Source: Roseovarius autotrophicus
Lineage (GTDB): Bacteria > Pseudomonadota > Alphaproteobacteria > Rhodobacterales > Rhodobacteraceae
Assembly (NCBI RefSeq): GCF_018069895.1
Contig: NZ_JAGQDH010000004.1
Location: 186,001-250,000 of the forward strand
Direction: 5' to 3'
DNA length: 64,000 nucleotides
Part shown: in pieces, positions 1 to 8,572 of the stretch
Layout of the letters: the number at the start of each line of letters is the position of its first letter
Position numbering within the stretch: position 1 is the stretch's first letter
Notes under the pieces: generated by a model
Databases searched by the model: none
What the model was told of the DNA's origin: nothing
The model's input: only the letters and a program-made list of their open reading frames with translations
Translations under genes and position numbers: made by a program

Positions 1-1270
1 TCTCGCGTGCGGTGCGATAGACGGCGTCATCCTTGTCGATCCGGGCGATGGGGCGGTTGGTGGGCACCTCCATCACGCCAAGCCCGTAGATCTCCATGAA
101 TTCCTCGGCCTCGGTCAGCGCAGTGCCGGTCATGCCCGACAGATTGTCATAGAGCCGGAAATAGTTCTGGAAGGTCACGCTGGCGAGGGTCACGTTCTCG
201 GGCTGGATCTGACAGCCCTCCTTGGCCTCGATTGCCTGGTGCAGGCCATCCGAGAGCCGCCGCCCGGCCATCATCCGGCCAGTGAATTCGTCGATCAGCA
301 CCACCTCGCCGCCGCGGACGATATATTCCTTGTCCTTGTGAAACAGCTTGTGCGCGCGCAGGCCCTGATTGACGTGGTGAACGATCGTGGTGCTCTCGGG
401 ATCGTAGAGCGACTGGCCCTCGGGCAGCAGGCCGCGCTGGTGCAGCAAATCTTCGAGAAACTCGTTGCCCTCGTCGGTATAGGTGACGTTGCGGGTCTTT
501 TCGTCGAGTTTGAAATGCTCTTCGCGCAACTCGGGGATCACGGTGTCGATGGTGCGGTAGAGATCGCTGCGGTCCTGGCTGGGACCGGAAATGATCAGCG
601 GCGTGCGCGCCTCGTCGATCAGGATCGAATCCACTTCGTCCACGATGGCGAAATTGTGCCCGCGCTGGCTCATTTCCTCGAGCGACGCCTTCATGTTGTC
701 GCGCAGATAGTCGAAGCCAAGCTCGTTGTTGGTGGCATAGGTCACGTCGGCGCCGTAGGCCGTCTTTTTCTCGGCCTCGGGCTGCTGCGGATAGACGACG
801 CCGGTGGTCATGCCAAGCGCGGCAAAGACCTTGCTCATCCATTCGGCATCGCGTTTCGCCAGGTAATCGTTGACCGTGACGATATGCACGCCCTTGCCCG
901 ACAGCGCGTTGAGATAGGCGGGCAGCGTGGCGACAAGCGTCTTGCCCTCGCCGGTCTTCATCTCGGAGATATTGCCCTGATGCAGGAAAATCCCGCCCAT
1001 CAGCTGCACGTCGAAGGCGCGCAGGCCAAGCGCGCGGCGCGCGCCCTCGCGGCAATTGGCGAATGCCTCTGGCAGAAGCGCATCGAGGCTCTCGCCCCCG
1101 GCGATGCGCCTGCGGAATTCTTCGGTCTTTTCGATCAGCCCGGCATCGCTCAGTGCCTCGAATTCCGGCTCGAGCGCGTTGATCTGCGCGATCAGCGGGC
1201 GGGTTGCCTTGATCTTGCGGTCGTTCGGCGTGCCAAAGACCTTTCTGGCAAGCGTTCCAATACCCAGCAT
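1..1270 (-). CDS. secA: preprotein translocase ATPase SecA, N-terminal part (runs off window)
   Basis: SecA is the motor ATPase that drives unfolded preproteins through SecYEG at the inner membrane. The first 423 codons are present and the rest lies beyond position 1. Reading the minus strand from the ATG at 1270 gives [13 protein letters not shown], a Walker A motif MKTGEGKT at residues 104-111, and the DEAD-like segment [15 protein letters not shown] about a hundred residues later. The preprotein cross-linking region follows and the frame stays open to the window edge. The gene is divergent from a periplasmic PPIase gene, with about 190 bp between the starts. The start is supported by alignment with the usual SecA N-terminus. 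Identification is secure. Confidence 0.96.
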   Translation of the reverse strand, partial: MLGIGTLARKVFGTPNDRKIKATRPLIAQINALEPEFEALSDAGLIEKTEEFRRRIAGGESLDALLPEAFANCREGARRALGLRAFDVQLMGGIFLHQGNISEMKTGEGKTLVATLPAYLNALSGKGVHIVTVNDYLAKRDAEWMSKVFAALGMTTGVVYPQQPEAEKKTAYGADVTYATNNELGFDYLRDNMKASLEEMSQRGHNFAIVDEVDSILIDEARTPLIISGPSQDRSDLYRTIDTVIPELREEHFKLDEKTRNVTYTDEGNEFLEDLLHQRGLLPEGQSLYDPESTTIVHHVNQGLRAHKLFHKDKEYIVRGGEVVLIDEFTGRMMAGRRLSDGLHQAIEAKEGCQIQPENVTLASVTFQNYFRLYDNLSGMTGTALTEAEEFMEIYGLGVMEVPTNRPIARIDKDDAVYRTARE

Positions 1271-1459
1271 GTTCTGTCCGTTCCCGCCGTTTTATCCGTT
1301 CGTGACCGGCAATCGCTTGCCCCGCCTGCGCCTGCGCCCTAGAACGGGCGCGGATTGGCCCCGCGCGCCACAACTCAAGGCGATGTAAGCGGCGGCCCGA
1401 GAAGTGTCAACGTCGCGAGCCCGGACGGCGCTGCGGCTCTTTGGAAAAAGGATGGCCTG

Positions 1460-2311
1460 ATGTTCCGACAGTTTCTTTCCTCGGTCGCGGTGGCGGCACT
1501 GACCCTCGGTGCGCCCGCGATGGCGCAGGAAGACGCGCCCGCGCTTGATACCGTGATGGCGACGGTGGGCGAGACCGAGATCACGCTTGGCCATATGCTT
1601 GCGCTTCGCGCGAGCCTGCCCGAGCAATATGCCCAGTTGCCAGCTGAGATCCTGTTTCGCGGCGTGCTTGATCAGCTTGTGCAGCAAACCCTGCTGATGC
1701 AGGCACTCGATGGCGCGCCTTCGGCGGTCACGCTGCTGCGGCTCGACAACGAACGCCGCGCGATCCTTGCTTCCGAAGTGATCCAGAAGGTGACGGACGA
1801 CGCAGCGACCGAGGAGAATCTGCAGGCCGCCTATAACGCCGCATTCGCCGAGGCCGAGGACGAGACCGAGTATCGCGCGGCCCATATCCTTGTGGAAACC
1901 GAAGAAGAGGCCGCGCGCCTCGTGACCGAGATCGAGGACGGCGCGAATTTCGCCGCGCTGGCACAGGAACGTTCCATCGGCCCCTCCGGCCCCTCGGGCG
2001 GTGAACTTGGCTGGTTTTCAGAAGGCGTGATGGTGCAGGAATTCTTTGACGCGGTTGCCGCGCTCGAGGTCGGCGCCGTCTCGGGCCCGGTGCAGACACA
2101 GTTCGGCTGGCATGTGATCAGGCTCAACGAGACCCGCATCAAGGAGCGCCCGACGCTGGACGAGGTGCGCCCGGAACTGACCGATGACCTTCAGCGGCAG
2201 GCGTTCGAGGCCTATCTCGCCTCGCTTCAGGCCGAAACCCGGATCGAGCGCGCGGTCGGCGATGCCGCCGATCCCGAATTGATCAACCGGTTCGATCTTC
2301 TGGAGAACTGA
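1460..2311 (+). CDS. periplasmic parvulin-type peptidyl-prolyl cis-trans isomerase
   Basis: 283-residue protein that catalyses proline isomerisation on secreted proteins. Residues 1-21 form a signal peptide (basic start, hydrophobic core, AMA-QE cleavage site). A SurA/PrsA-like N-terminal helical part follows. The parvulin domain spans roughly residues 130-230, with the YRAAHILVETEEEA strand and the GPSGPSGGELGWF and GWHVIRL segments typical of rotamases. The ATG at 1460 is chosen over the longer upstream reading because it begins the signal peptide and has AAAAGGA just upstream. It is 3 bp from argJ and likely co-transcribed with argJ and mutT. The secA-adjacent position is conserved in related bacteria and suggests an export-folding role, which is inference. 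Confidence 0.9.
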   Translation: MFRQFLSSVAVAALTLGAPAMAQEDAPALDTVMATVGETEITLGHMLALRASLPEQYAQLPAEILFRGVLDQLVQQTLLMQALDGAPSAVTLLRLDNERRAILASEVIQKVTDDAATEENLQAAYNAAFAEAEDETEYRAAHILVETEEEAARLVTEIEDGANFAALAQERSIGPSGPSGGELGWFSEGVMVQEFFDAVAALEVGAVSGPVQTQFGWHVIRLNETRIKERPTLDEVRPELTDDLQRQAFEAYLASLQAETRIERAVGDAADPELINRFDLLEN

Positions 2312-2314
2312 GCC

Positions 2315-3544
2315 ATGGGCAAGCCCGCACCTGTTTCACCGCTCGCCCCTGCGGCCTTTCCCGACCTGCCGGAGATCGGCGGTGTGCGGTTCGCAACCGC
2401 GCAGGCGGGGGTCCGCTACAAGGGGCGCACCGATGTGATGCTCGTCAGTCTCGCGCCGGGCACGACCATGGCCGGGGTGTTCACCCGCTCGGCCACGCGC
2501 TCGGCGGCGGTGCTGGACTGTCAGGCCAAGATCGGCGGCGATTCCGCACCCGGTGCGGCGATCCTTGTCAACTCGGGCAATGCCAACGCCTTTACCGGGC
2601 GGCGCGGCGTGGCCTCGGTCGAGGCGGTGACGGCGGCGGTGGCCGAACGCCTTGGCGTTCCGGCGGGCCGCGTCTTTACCTCCTCTACCGGCGTGATCGG
2701 CGAGCCTTTGCCACATGAGCGCATCACCGCCTGCCTTGACGATCTGGCGGGGCGCCTTGCGCCCGGCGGCATTGCCGATGCCGCGCGCGCGATCATGACC
2801 ACCGACACCTTCCCCAAGGGCGCGAGCGAGACAATCGCCATTGACGGGCAAAGCGTGCGCATCGCGGGCATTGCCAAAGGGTCGGGGATGATCGCACCCG
2901 ACATGGCGACGATGCTGGTCTATATCTTCACCGATGCCGCGATGGAGCAGGCAGTGTTGCAGGACATGGTAAGCGCCCTCAATTGCAGCACCTTCAACTG
3001 CATCACCGTCGATAGCGACACATCGACCTCCGACACGCTCTTGCTGGCCGCTACGGGGGCCTCGGGCGTGCGCGTGACCGGAACCAATGTGGGCTTCATG
3101 GAGGCGCTGCGCCGGGTGATGCTCGATCTGGCGCATCAGGTGGTGCGCGACGGCGAGGGGGCGACGAAATTCGTCGAGATATCGGTGACCGGCGCAGCCT
3201 CGGATGCAGAGGCGCATATCCACGCCAAATCCATCGCCAATTCGCCGCTGATCAAGACCGCCATCGCCGGTGAGGATCCGAACTGGGGCCGCGTTGTCAT
3301 GGCGGTCGGAAAATCTGGTGCGCAGGCGGATCGCGACCGGCTCTCGATCTGGTTCGGCGATCTGGAGATGGCGCGCGAAGGCGAGATCAGCCCGATGCAT
3401 GACGAGGCCCGCGCCGCCGCCTACATGAAGAACCAGACGATCGTGATCCATGTCGATCTCGGTCTTGGCGGCGGCACCGCGCGGGTCTGGACCTGCGACC
3501 TGACCCACGGCTATATCGAAATCAACGCGGATTACCGGTCGTGA
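2315..3544 (+). CDS. argJ: bifunctional glutamate N-acetyltransferase / amino-acid N-acetyltransferase
   Basis: ArgJ (409 residues) transfers acetyl from N-acetylornithine to glutamate in the cyclic arginine pathway, and many homologues also make N-acetylglutamate from acetyl-CoA. The self-cleavage site is visible as KGSGMIAPDMATMLVY; Thr199 (codon at 2909) is the expected nucleophile after autoproteolysis into alpha and beta chains. The downstream block EDPNWGRVVMAVGKSG is also typical. Length matches the family. The gene starts 3 bp after the PPIase stop and its stop overlaps the GTG start of the Nudix gene. Whether it is mono- or bifunctional cannot be decided from sequence alone. Confidence 0.95.
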   Translation: MGKPAPVSPLAPAAFPDLPEIGGVRFATAQAGVRYKGRTDVMLVSLAPGTTMAGVFTRSATRSAAVLDCQAKIGGDSAPGAAILVNSGNANAFTGRRGVASVEAVTAAVAERLGVPAGRVFTSSTGVIGEPLPHERITACLDDLAGRLAPGGIADAARAIMTTDTFPKGASETIAIDGQSVRIAGIAKGSGMIAPDMATMLVYIFTDAAMEQAVLQDMVSALNCSTFNCITVDSDTSTSDTLLLAATGASGVRVTGTNVGFMEALRRVMLDLAHQVVRDGEGATKFVEISVTGAASDAEAHIHAKSIANSPLIKTAIAGEDPNWGRVVMAVGKSGAQADRDRLSIWFGDLEMAREGEISPMHDEARAAAYMKNQTIVIHVDLGLGGGTARVWTCDLTHGYIEINADYRS

Positions 3545-3939
3545 AGACCATTCTTGTCTCGGCTGTGGCGCTGATCGACGTGGAAGGGCGTGTGCTTCTG
3601 GCGCAGCGGCCCGAGGGCAAGTCCATGGCGGGGCTGTGGGAATTTCCCGGCGGCAAGGTCGAGCCGGGAGAAACCCCCGAGGCCGCGCTCATCCGCGAGT
3701 TGCACGAAGAACTGGGCATCGACACCTGGGCCTCGTGCCTCGCGCCGCTGACATTCGCCAGCCACAGCTACGACAGCTTTCACCTGCTCATGCCGCTCTT
3801 TGCCTGCCGCAAATGGGAGGGCGTGCCGCAGGGGCGCGAGGGGCAGGCGCTGAAATGGGTGCGCGCGCGGGATCTGCGCGCCTATCCCATGCCCCCTGCA
3901 GACCTGCCGCTGATCCCGATCCTGCGCGACTGGCTGTGA
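3541..3939 (+). CDS. mutT: MutT-type Nudix hydrolase (8-oxo-dGTP diphosphatase)
   Basis: 132-residue Nudix protein. The Nudix box is complete at residues 38-60: G38, E44, then R52-E53-L54-x-E56-E57-x-G59-I60, which coordinates the metals used to hydrolyse nucleoside triphosphates. The N-terminal stretch VALIDVEGRVLLAQRPEGKS and the LWEFPGGKVE segment fit MutT proper, which removes oxidised dGTP from the nucleotide pool. It starts at a GTG that overlaps the argJ stop (GTGA), so translation is probably coupled. Secondary annotation as another Nudix hydrolase is possible. Confidence 0.9.
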   Translation: MKTILVSAVALIDVEGRVLLAQRPEGKSMAGLWEFPGGKVEPGETPEAALIRELHEELGIDTWASCLAPLTFASHSYDSFHLLMPLFACRKWEGVPQGREGQALKWVRARDLRAYPMPPADLPLIPILRDWL

Positions 3940-3964
3940 CGCCGGGCGGCCCCTCGTCTGCCTG

Positions 3965-3986
3965 ATCGCGGATCGCGATAATTTTT
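3965..3986 (+). terminator. Rho-independent terminator after the PPIase-argJ-mutT operon
   Basis: A perfect 6-bp stem ATCGCG / CGCGAT with a 3-base loop (3965-3979) is followed by AATTTTTG. It sits 26 bp after the mutT stop, a sensible end for the operon. Confidence 0.6.
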
Positions 3987-4080
3987 GCGATTTTGATGGA
4001 CGTTTTTCAAAACTCCGGCATGATGATGCCAGTTGTTCTGTCACACAAGCGTATCGTGCCACTTCATGATCGGGGGGATC

Positions 4081-4215
4081 ATGATTCGCACCATCCAGAT
4101 CGGATCTGCCGCGTCCATTCAGGGGATTTTCGTGCGCTTGCTCGACAACGGGCTGATGCAGGTGCGTGTGGGCACGCGGATCTATACCGGCCGCCCGGTG
4201 TCACGCGCCGCCTGA
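4081..4215 (+). CDS. small conserved-looking protein of unknown function (44 aa)
   Basis: Short ORF reading MIRTIQIGSAASIQGIFVRL at its start and ending GRPVSRAA. A G-rich Shine-Dalgarno-like run (GGGGGGATC) lies directly upstream. The peptide has alternating hydrophobic residues that could form a small beta barrel or sheet, and no cysteine or membrane segment. It stands alone after the mutT terminator, preceded by an AT-richer stretch that could hold a promoter. I do not recognise a named family. Coding potential is judged only from the ribosome site, the balanced composition and the isolated position, so this call is moderate. Confidence 0.5.
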   Translation: MIRTIQIGSAASIQGIFVRLLDNGLMQVRVGTRIYTGRPVSRAA

Positions 4216-4278
4216 CCACCTGATCGGGCCGGCACAAGTGATCCGGACGCGCTTTGTTCGGACGGCGGCCTCTGGGGG

Positions 4279-6117
4279 TTATCCTGCCCGGCGGCATCCG
4301 GAGGCGCGAAACTCGGTCTCCTCGGTCACGGCAAAGCGGCCACCCGAAAGTTTTTGCAACTTGCCCTCGCGCAGAAGCTTGCCGAAAGAGCGCAGCCCTT
4401 CCTCGCGGGAAAAGCCCGCCTCATCGACCTCTCTCAGTTTGCCCATGAGCATCGGTCGCGAGAATTGCGTGCGCCCCTCGACATCCGCGAGGTAGGCGGC
4501 GGCGGCTTCAAGCAGGTCGGGCAACGCGGTGGCGCCCTGTTCCTCGGCGAATTCCGCAAAGCCGTTTCCGGTCGCCTCAAACACCTCTGGCTGCGGCGTC
4601 GCGACGCGGCGCGGGCGCACAGCCAGGTGCTCGGCGTCCACCCGCTGTTCGGCCACGAGCTTCAGTGGGGCCGGGCGCACTTCTGCGGGACGCTCGCCTC
4701 GGGCGGTCGTCGCGGCACGCTCGGGCCGACGCGGGCGCACGACCGCCGCAAGATCGCCGCGATACGGACTGTCGTCGATCTTGCGGGTCAGATCGGCCCC
4801 GGCCTCTTTTTCGGCGCGGGTGGCGGCAAGCGCGGCGCGCAGGTGCTGGATCGTGTTGCGGCGCCGGCTGGTCTCGGGTGCCGCCATCTGGCTGGCGGCC
4901 TTGTCGAAAATTCTTTCGAGGTCGCTGTCCTGCGCCACATCGGCCGGCAGGTCACGCTCGGGCTGCTCCGGGGCGGGCGGGGTTTGCGCCGCGATCTCGG
5001 GCTCCTCGTCCAGAAGCTCCGCTTCAAGCTCGGCAAGCTCGCGCTGAAGTTCCTCCTCTTCCTCGGGACTCAGGTCACTGTCGTCCTCATCGAAGATATT
5101 CGAGGCCGCATCGTGATCGACATCAGGCATCTCGTCCGTGGTCTCGTCGAAGATGTCATCGGCCAGGGCGGCATCGAAATCCTCGCGCCTGACCTTGAGC
5201 ACACGCGCGTCCGGCATTGCAGCCTCGTCGTCCAAGATCTTGTGCTCGTGGTGCGCGATGCCAGATGCGAAGGCGGCCTCGGATCCCGGCGCGGCATCCG
5301 CCATCAGGGCCGCGAGCGTATCCTCGAAAACAGCCTGATCGGGGGCATCAGCGAGGGCCGGGATCTCGTCACGGATCGCACTGTCGGCTTCGTCGAAGGC
5401 GTCTGCCTCGGGGGCCTCATCGTCGAAGATGGCCTTCTCTGCCTCGTGCTGCTCGGAGAATTCCGGCATGGCGACCGAAGCGATGTCGTCCTGCGCGGCG
5501 TCGGCATCACCCTCGGCGCTGTCCGTCCAGAGCGGCTCTTTCATCGCGTCCGGCTCGGCGAAGTCCTGCGCGTGCTCGTCTTCGCTGTATTGCGTGTCAC
5601 CGCCGACAACCGAGCGGATCAGGTTGAGTTTCGCGGCAAGGCTATCCGCCTCGACGGCCTGGGTGGCCTCGGACGGCTGCGCCTGATCGGTGGTCTGTCC
5701 GGTCGCAACGACATCCTCATCCTGCCATATGCCGCTGTCCTCGGCCTCAAGCCCCTCGGGTTGCAACGCGTCTTGCGGAAACTCCGGCGGCGCGGCCTGC
5801 TCGTTCACGGCAGCGGCGGCATGCGCGGTGGCCGGCGTTACGGGCGCGACCGGTACCGTGTCGTCCTGCGCCTTGAGCACGATTCGCCCCTGATGCTCGT
5901 GCGCTTCCACCCGGCGCGTGATCTCGCGCTGGGCGATCCGGGCCAGCATTTCGGCGTCCGGCGTCGGCGGCTCTGCGCCAAAATAGCGATCATCGGCGGC
6001 CAGATCCCGAAAATACTCGGCAATCGCCTTCATAGTCTCGAAAGAATCATCGAAACCTTCCAGCGTGCACGAGAACGTGCCGTAGGAAACCGTGAGAATC
6101 TTGCTTGAACCTACCAT
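4279..6117 (-). CDS. large acidic protein of unknown function with ordered N- and C-terminal ends
   Basis: 612-residue soluble protein with no signal peptide or membrane segment. Residues 1-70 (VSYGTFSCTLEGFDDSFETM and onward) look globular. The middle, roughly 100-430, is very rich in Asp, Glu and Ala and probably disordered. Residues 430-520 are more basic and rich in Arg-Pro. The last 80 residues (FSRPMLMGKLREVDEAGFSR onward, then GGRFAVTEETEFR) resemble a winged-helix fold. The gene is divergent from thiN across a 149-bp region containing an inverted repeat. No catalytic motif was seen. The architecture would fit a scaffold or nucleic-acid-associated protein, but that is inference only. 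Confidence 0.8.
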   Translation of the reverse strand: MVGSSKILTVSYGTFSCTLEGFDDSFETMKAIAEYFRDLAADDRYFGAEPPTPDAEMLARIAQREITRRVEAHEHQGRIVLKAQDDTVPVAPVTPATAHAAAAVNEQAAPPEFPQDALQPEGLEAEDSGIWQDEDVVATGQTTDQAQPSEATQAVEADSLAAKLNLIRSVVGGDTQYSEDEHAQDFAEPDAMKEPLWTDSAEGDADAAQDDIASVAMPEFSEQHEAEKAIFDDEAPEADAFDEADSAIRDEIPALADAPDQAVFEDTLAALMADAAPGSEAAFASGIAHHEHKILDDEAAMPDARVLKVRREDFDAALADDIFDETTDEMPDVDHDAASNIFDEDDSDLSPEEEEELQRELAELEAELLDEEPEIAAQTPPAPEQPERDLPADVAQDSDLERIFDKAASQMAAPETSRRRNTIQHLRAALAATRAEKEAGADLTRKIDDSPYRGDLAAVVRPRRPERAATTARGERPAEVRPAPLKLVAEQRVDAEHLAVRPRRVATPQPEVFEATGNGFAEFAEEQGATALPDLLEAAAAYLADVEGRTQFSRPMLMGKLREVDEAGFSREEGLRSFGKLLREGKLQKLSGGRFAVTEETEFRASGCRRAG

Positions 6118-6266
6118 GTCAATCGCTCGCTTTGCTTGCCCGCAAAGACAGTATTTACCATGACCTCAACGACCAAAGAGGTCCGATTCTTCGGTCTTTA
6201 CTGTATCATTTCGTGGTCGGAATGTGTCATCAGAAGTTTCAACGCAACGATAAAGGCCAAAGGGAA

Positions 6267-6941
6267 ATGATTGTCCGCGAAAAGGAGCCAATCTCCCTGA
6301 TCGGCGGGGCGAGCGTTTCCCCCGCCATTCTCAGGGCCGCGTTGCGGCTTGCGCCGGTCGTGGTGGCCGCCGATGGCGGGGCCAATACGGCGGTCGAGGC
6401 TGGTCTTGTGCCCCGCGCGGTCATCGGCGATTTCGACAGCATCACTGCGCAGACCCGCGCCCGGCTTCCCGAGGATGTGCTGCACCATTTCGAGGATCAG
6501 GAAACGACCGATTTCGAGAAATGCCTGACGCAGGTGACCGCACCGCTGCTGATCGGTCTGGGCTTTGTCGGAGACAGGCTCGATCACCAGATGGCCGCCT
6601 GCACGGCGCTTGTGCGCCACGCCGCGCAACGCTGTATCCTTCTGGGCGAGGCGGACCTCATGTTCCTGTGTCCGCCGTCGCTCGTGCTGCCTCTGGCCGA
6701 AGGCTGTCGCGTGTCGCTCTTTCCCATGGGCGCGGTCGAGGGGGCGTCCGACGGGCTGCGCTGGCCCATCGGCGGGCTAAACCTGGCCCCGGATGGCCGC
6801 ATTGCCACTTCGAACCTGTCGGTCGGGCCGGTGAGCCTTGCCGTGACCGCGCCGAAGATGCTGGTCATCCTGCCCGCCGAAACGCTTGACATCGTCGTGC
6901 CGGCCCTGCGCGCCACCCCTGCCACATGGACCACCGCATGA
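6267..6941 (+). CDS. thiN: thiamine pyrophosphokinase
   Basis: 224-residue cytosolic enzyme that converts thiamine and ATP to thiamine diphosphate and AMP. Family motifs are in order: VVVAADGGAN near residue 35, IGDFDSI near 52, TDFEKCL near 82 and GDRLDHQMA near 100; the C-terminal beta domain contains SLFPMG and NLSVGPVSLAV. The ATG at 6267 is chosen because AAAGGCCAAAGGGA precedes it and the upstream in-frame extension has no family similarity. Its stop overlaps the following transporter gene. A TPP riboswitch was looked for upstream and not found. Confidence 0.92.
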   Translation: MIVREKEPISLIGGASVSPAILRAALRLAPVVVAADGGANTAVEAGLVPRAVIGDFDSITAQTRARLPEDVLHHFEDQETTDFEKCLTQVTAPLLIGLGFVGDRLDHQMAACTALVRHAAQRCILLGEADLMFLCPPSLVLPLAEGCRVSLFPMGAVEGASDGLRWPIGGLNLAPDGRIATSNLSVGPVSLAVTAPKMLVILPAETLDIVVPALRATPATWTTA

Positions 6942-8572
6942 GCCCCGCCACGCGCGCCGCGCAATGGGCCGATGCAGTCGTATTCGATCTCTGGCGGCAG
7001 ATGCGCTGGACCTTCCTGCCGCCCCTGATGGTCTATTTCGCCGCCGGATTTTCCGGGCTGACGATGATCGTGGGCACCTTCTTTGTGAAGGAATACCTTG
7101 ATCTGTCGGCCGCCTTCCTTGCCGGGCTCGCCTTCTGGGCGGGGCTGCCCTGGGCGCTCAAGATGCCGCTGGGTCATCTGGTCGATATCATGTGGCGGTG
7201 GAAATGGCTGCTTATCTATCTTGGCGCGGGACTGATCGCGGGATCGGTCTTCATCATGTATCTGCTGCTCACGCAGACCGAGGCGATGGTGGCGATCATG
7301 CCGATGGGCGCGTGGTATGTGACCTCCTATCTGCTCGCGCCTGCGGGCCTGGTGGTTCAGGACGCGGTGGCCGATGCCATGTCGGTCGAGGCGGTGCCGC
7401 GTTTTGACGAGACCGGCGCGCCGCTCGACCCCGAGACCTCGCGCGCGCTGCATACCACGATGCAGACGCTGGGGCGATTTGCGCTGATCACCGGCACGCT
7501 GGCGGTGGCGCTTCTGAACCTGTCGATGTTCGCGGGGATCGAGGCGCTCGACGCCGAGGGCAAGCGCGCGGTCTATGCCAGTATATATCTGGCGGCGCTG
7601 GCTATTCCGCTGGTCTCGGTGTCAGGGGTGGTGCTGGCGGGGGTGCAGAAATGGCGTGCGCGCCGGGGGCTTCTGGGGCGCGGCCTTACCGAGGCAGAGG
7701 CCGACGCGCTCTTTGAGCGGTCGGACGAGGAGACCACGCCCAATCCGTGGTATTTCATCGGCGGCGCGGGGTTTGTCGCGCTCTCGCTCACCGTCGGGCT
7801 GAGCGATATTCCCTTCGGGCAGGAAATCATCTTTGCCGGGTCGATGGCGATTGTCCTGCTGCTCATGCGTCAGCTTGTGACGGTGCTGCCGGTGGCACAG
7901 GCGCGCGCGCTCATCGGCACGGCGCTCATCATCTTCATCTTCCGCGCCGTGCCCCGTGTGGGCGACGGTTATACCTGGTTTTCCATCGACGTGCTAGGCT
8001 TCGACCAGCAGTTCCTGTCGGTGCTGTCGCTCATCGCCTCGGTGCTGACGCTTGTGGGCATGGTGATCCTGCGCCCGCTTATCGCCAATCACACCATTGT
8101 CTATATCATCGTGATCCTGACCGTGGCGGGGGGCGTGCTGTCGCTGCCCAATATCGGGCTTTACTACGGCATTCAGGACGTGACCGCGCCGCTGACGGGC
8201 GGCATTGTCGATGCGCGGTTCATCGCGATCATGGATACCGCGCTTGAATCGCCTCTGGGGCAGATCGCGATGATCCCGATGCTGGCCTGGATCGCGCGCA
8301 ACGCGCCGCCCGATCTCAAGGCCACGTTCTTTGCCGTGATGGCCTCATTCACCAATCTGGCGCTGTCGGCCAGTTCGCTTTTCACCAAGTATCTCAACCA
8401 GATTTTCGTGGTGGCGCGCGAGGTGCATGACCCGGTGAGCGGCGCGGTCACCACCCCCGCCGATTACAGCCAGTTGGGTCTTCTGATCCTGATCGTGAGC
8501 GGCCTGACCGTGGCCCTGCCACTTGTGGCGGTGGCGCTGGTGCAGCGCACGCGGCTCAGGAGTGTGGACTGA
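6926..8572 (+). CDS. folate-biopterin-transporter-like MFS membrane protein
   Basis: 548-residue polytopic membrane protein with about 12 hydrophobic segments. The first loop (FWAGLPWALKMPLGHLVDIM) and the helix ending VVQDAVADAMSVEAVPRF resemble the BT1 / folate-biopterin branch of the major facilitator superfamily, where a D-x-x-x-D-A motif is conserved. Substrate is not predictable. The start may be 6926 or the ATG at 6938, which would give the common ATGA overlap with the thiN stop. Co-translation with thiN hints at transport of a vitamin-like compound, but this is inference. The 3' end overlaps the convergent MATE gene by 17 bp. Confidence 0.75.
   Translation: MDHRMSPATRAAQWADAVVFDLWRQMRWTFLPPLMVYFAAGFSGLTMIVGTFFVKEYLDLSAAFLAGLAFWAGLPWALKMPLGHLVDIMWRWKWLLIYLGAGLIAGSVFIMYLLLTQTEAMVAIMPMGAWYVTSYLLAPAGLVVQDAVADAMSVEAVPRFDETGAPLDPETSRALHTTMQTLGRFALITGTLAVALLNLSMFAGIEALDAEGKRAVYASIYLAALAIPLVSVSGVVLAGVQKWRARRGLLGRGLTEAEADALFERSDEETTPNPWYFIGGAGFVALSLTVGLSDIPFGQEIIFAGSMAIVLLLMRQLVTVLPVAQARALIGTALIIFIFRAVPRVGDGYTWFSIDVLGFDQQFLSVLSLIASVLTLVGMVILRPLIANHTIVYIIVILTVAGGVLSLPNIGLYYGIQDVTAPLTGGIVDARFIAIMDTALESPLGQIAMIPMLAWIARNAPPDLKATFFAVMASFTNLALSASSLFTKYLNQIFVVAREVHDPVSGAVTTPADYSQLGLLILIVSGLTVALPLVAVALVQRTRLRSVD

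Noticed and set aside
147..1373. 408-codon minus-strand frame overlapping secA
   Set aside because: It is a different frame of the same strand as secA; secA has all expected motifs in the frame starting at 1270.
4354..6108. 584-codon plus-strand open frame opposite the acidic protein
   Set aside because: It is the antisense of a real gene; high GC and Asp/Glu codons create long antisense frames rich in Arg, Gly and Leu, with no motif.
6118..6266. possible TPP riboswitch ahead of thiN
   Set aside because: The conserved CUGAGA and ACCUG-type elements were not found; only simple inverted repeats are present.
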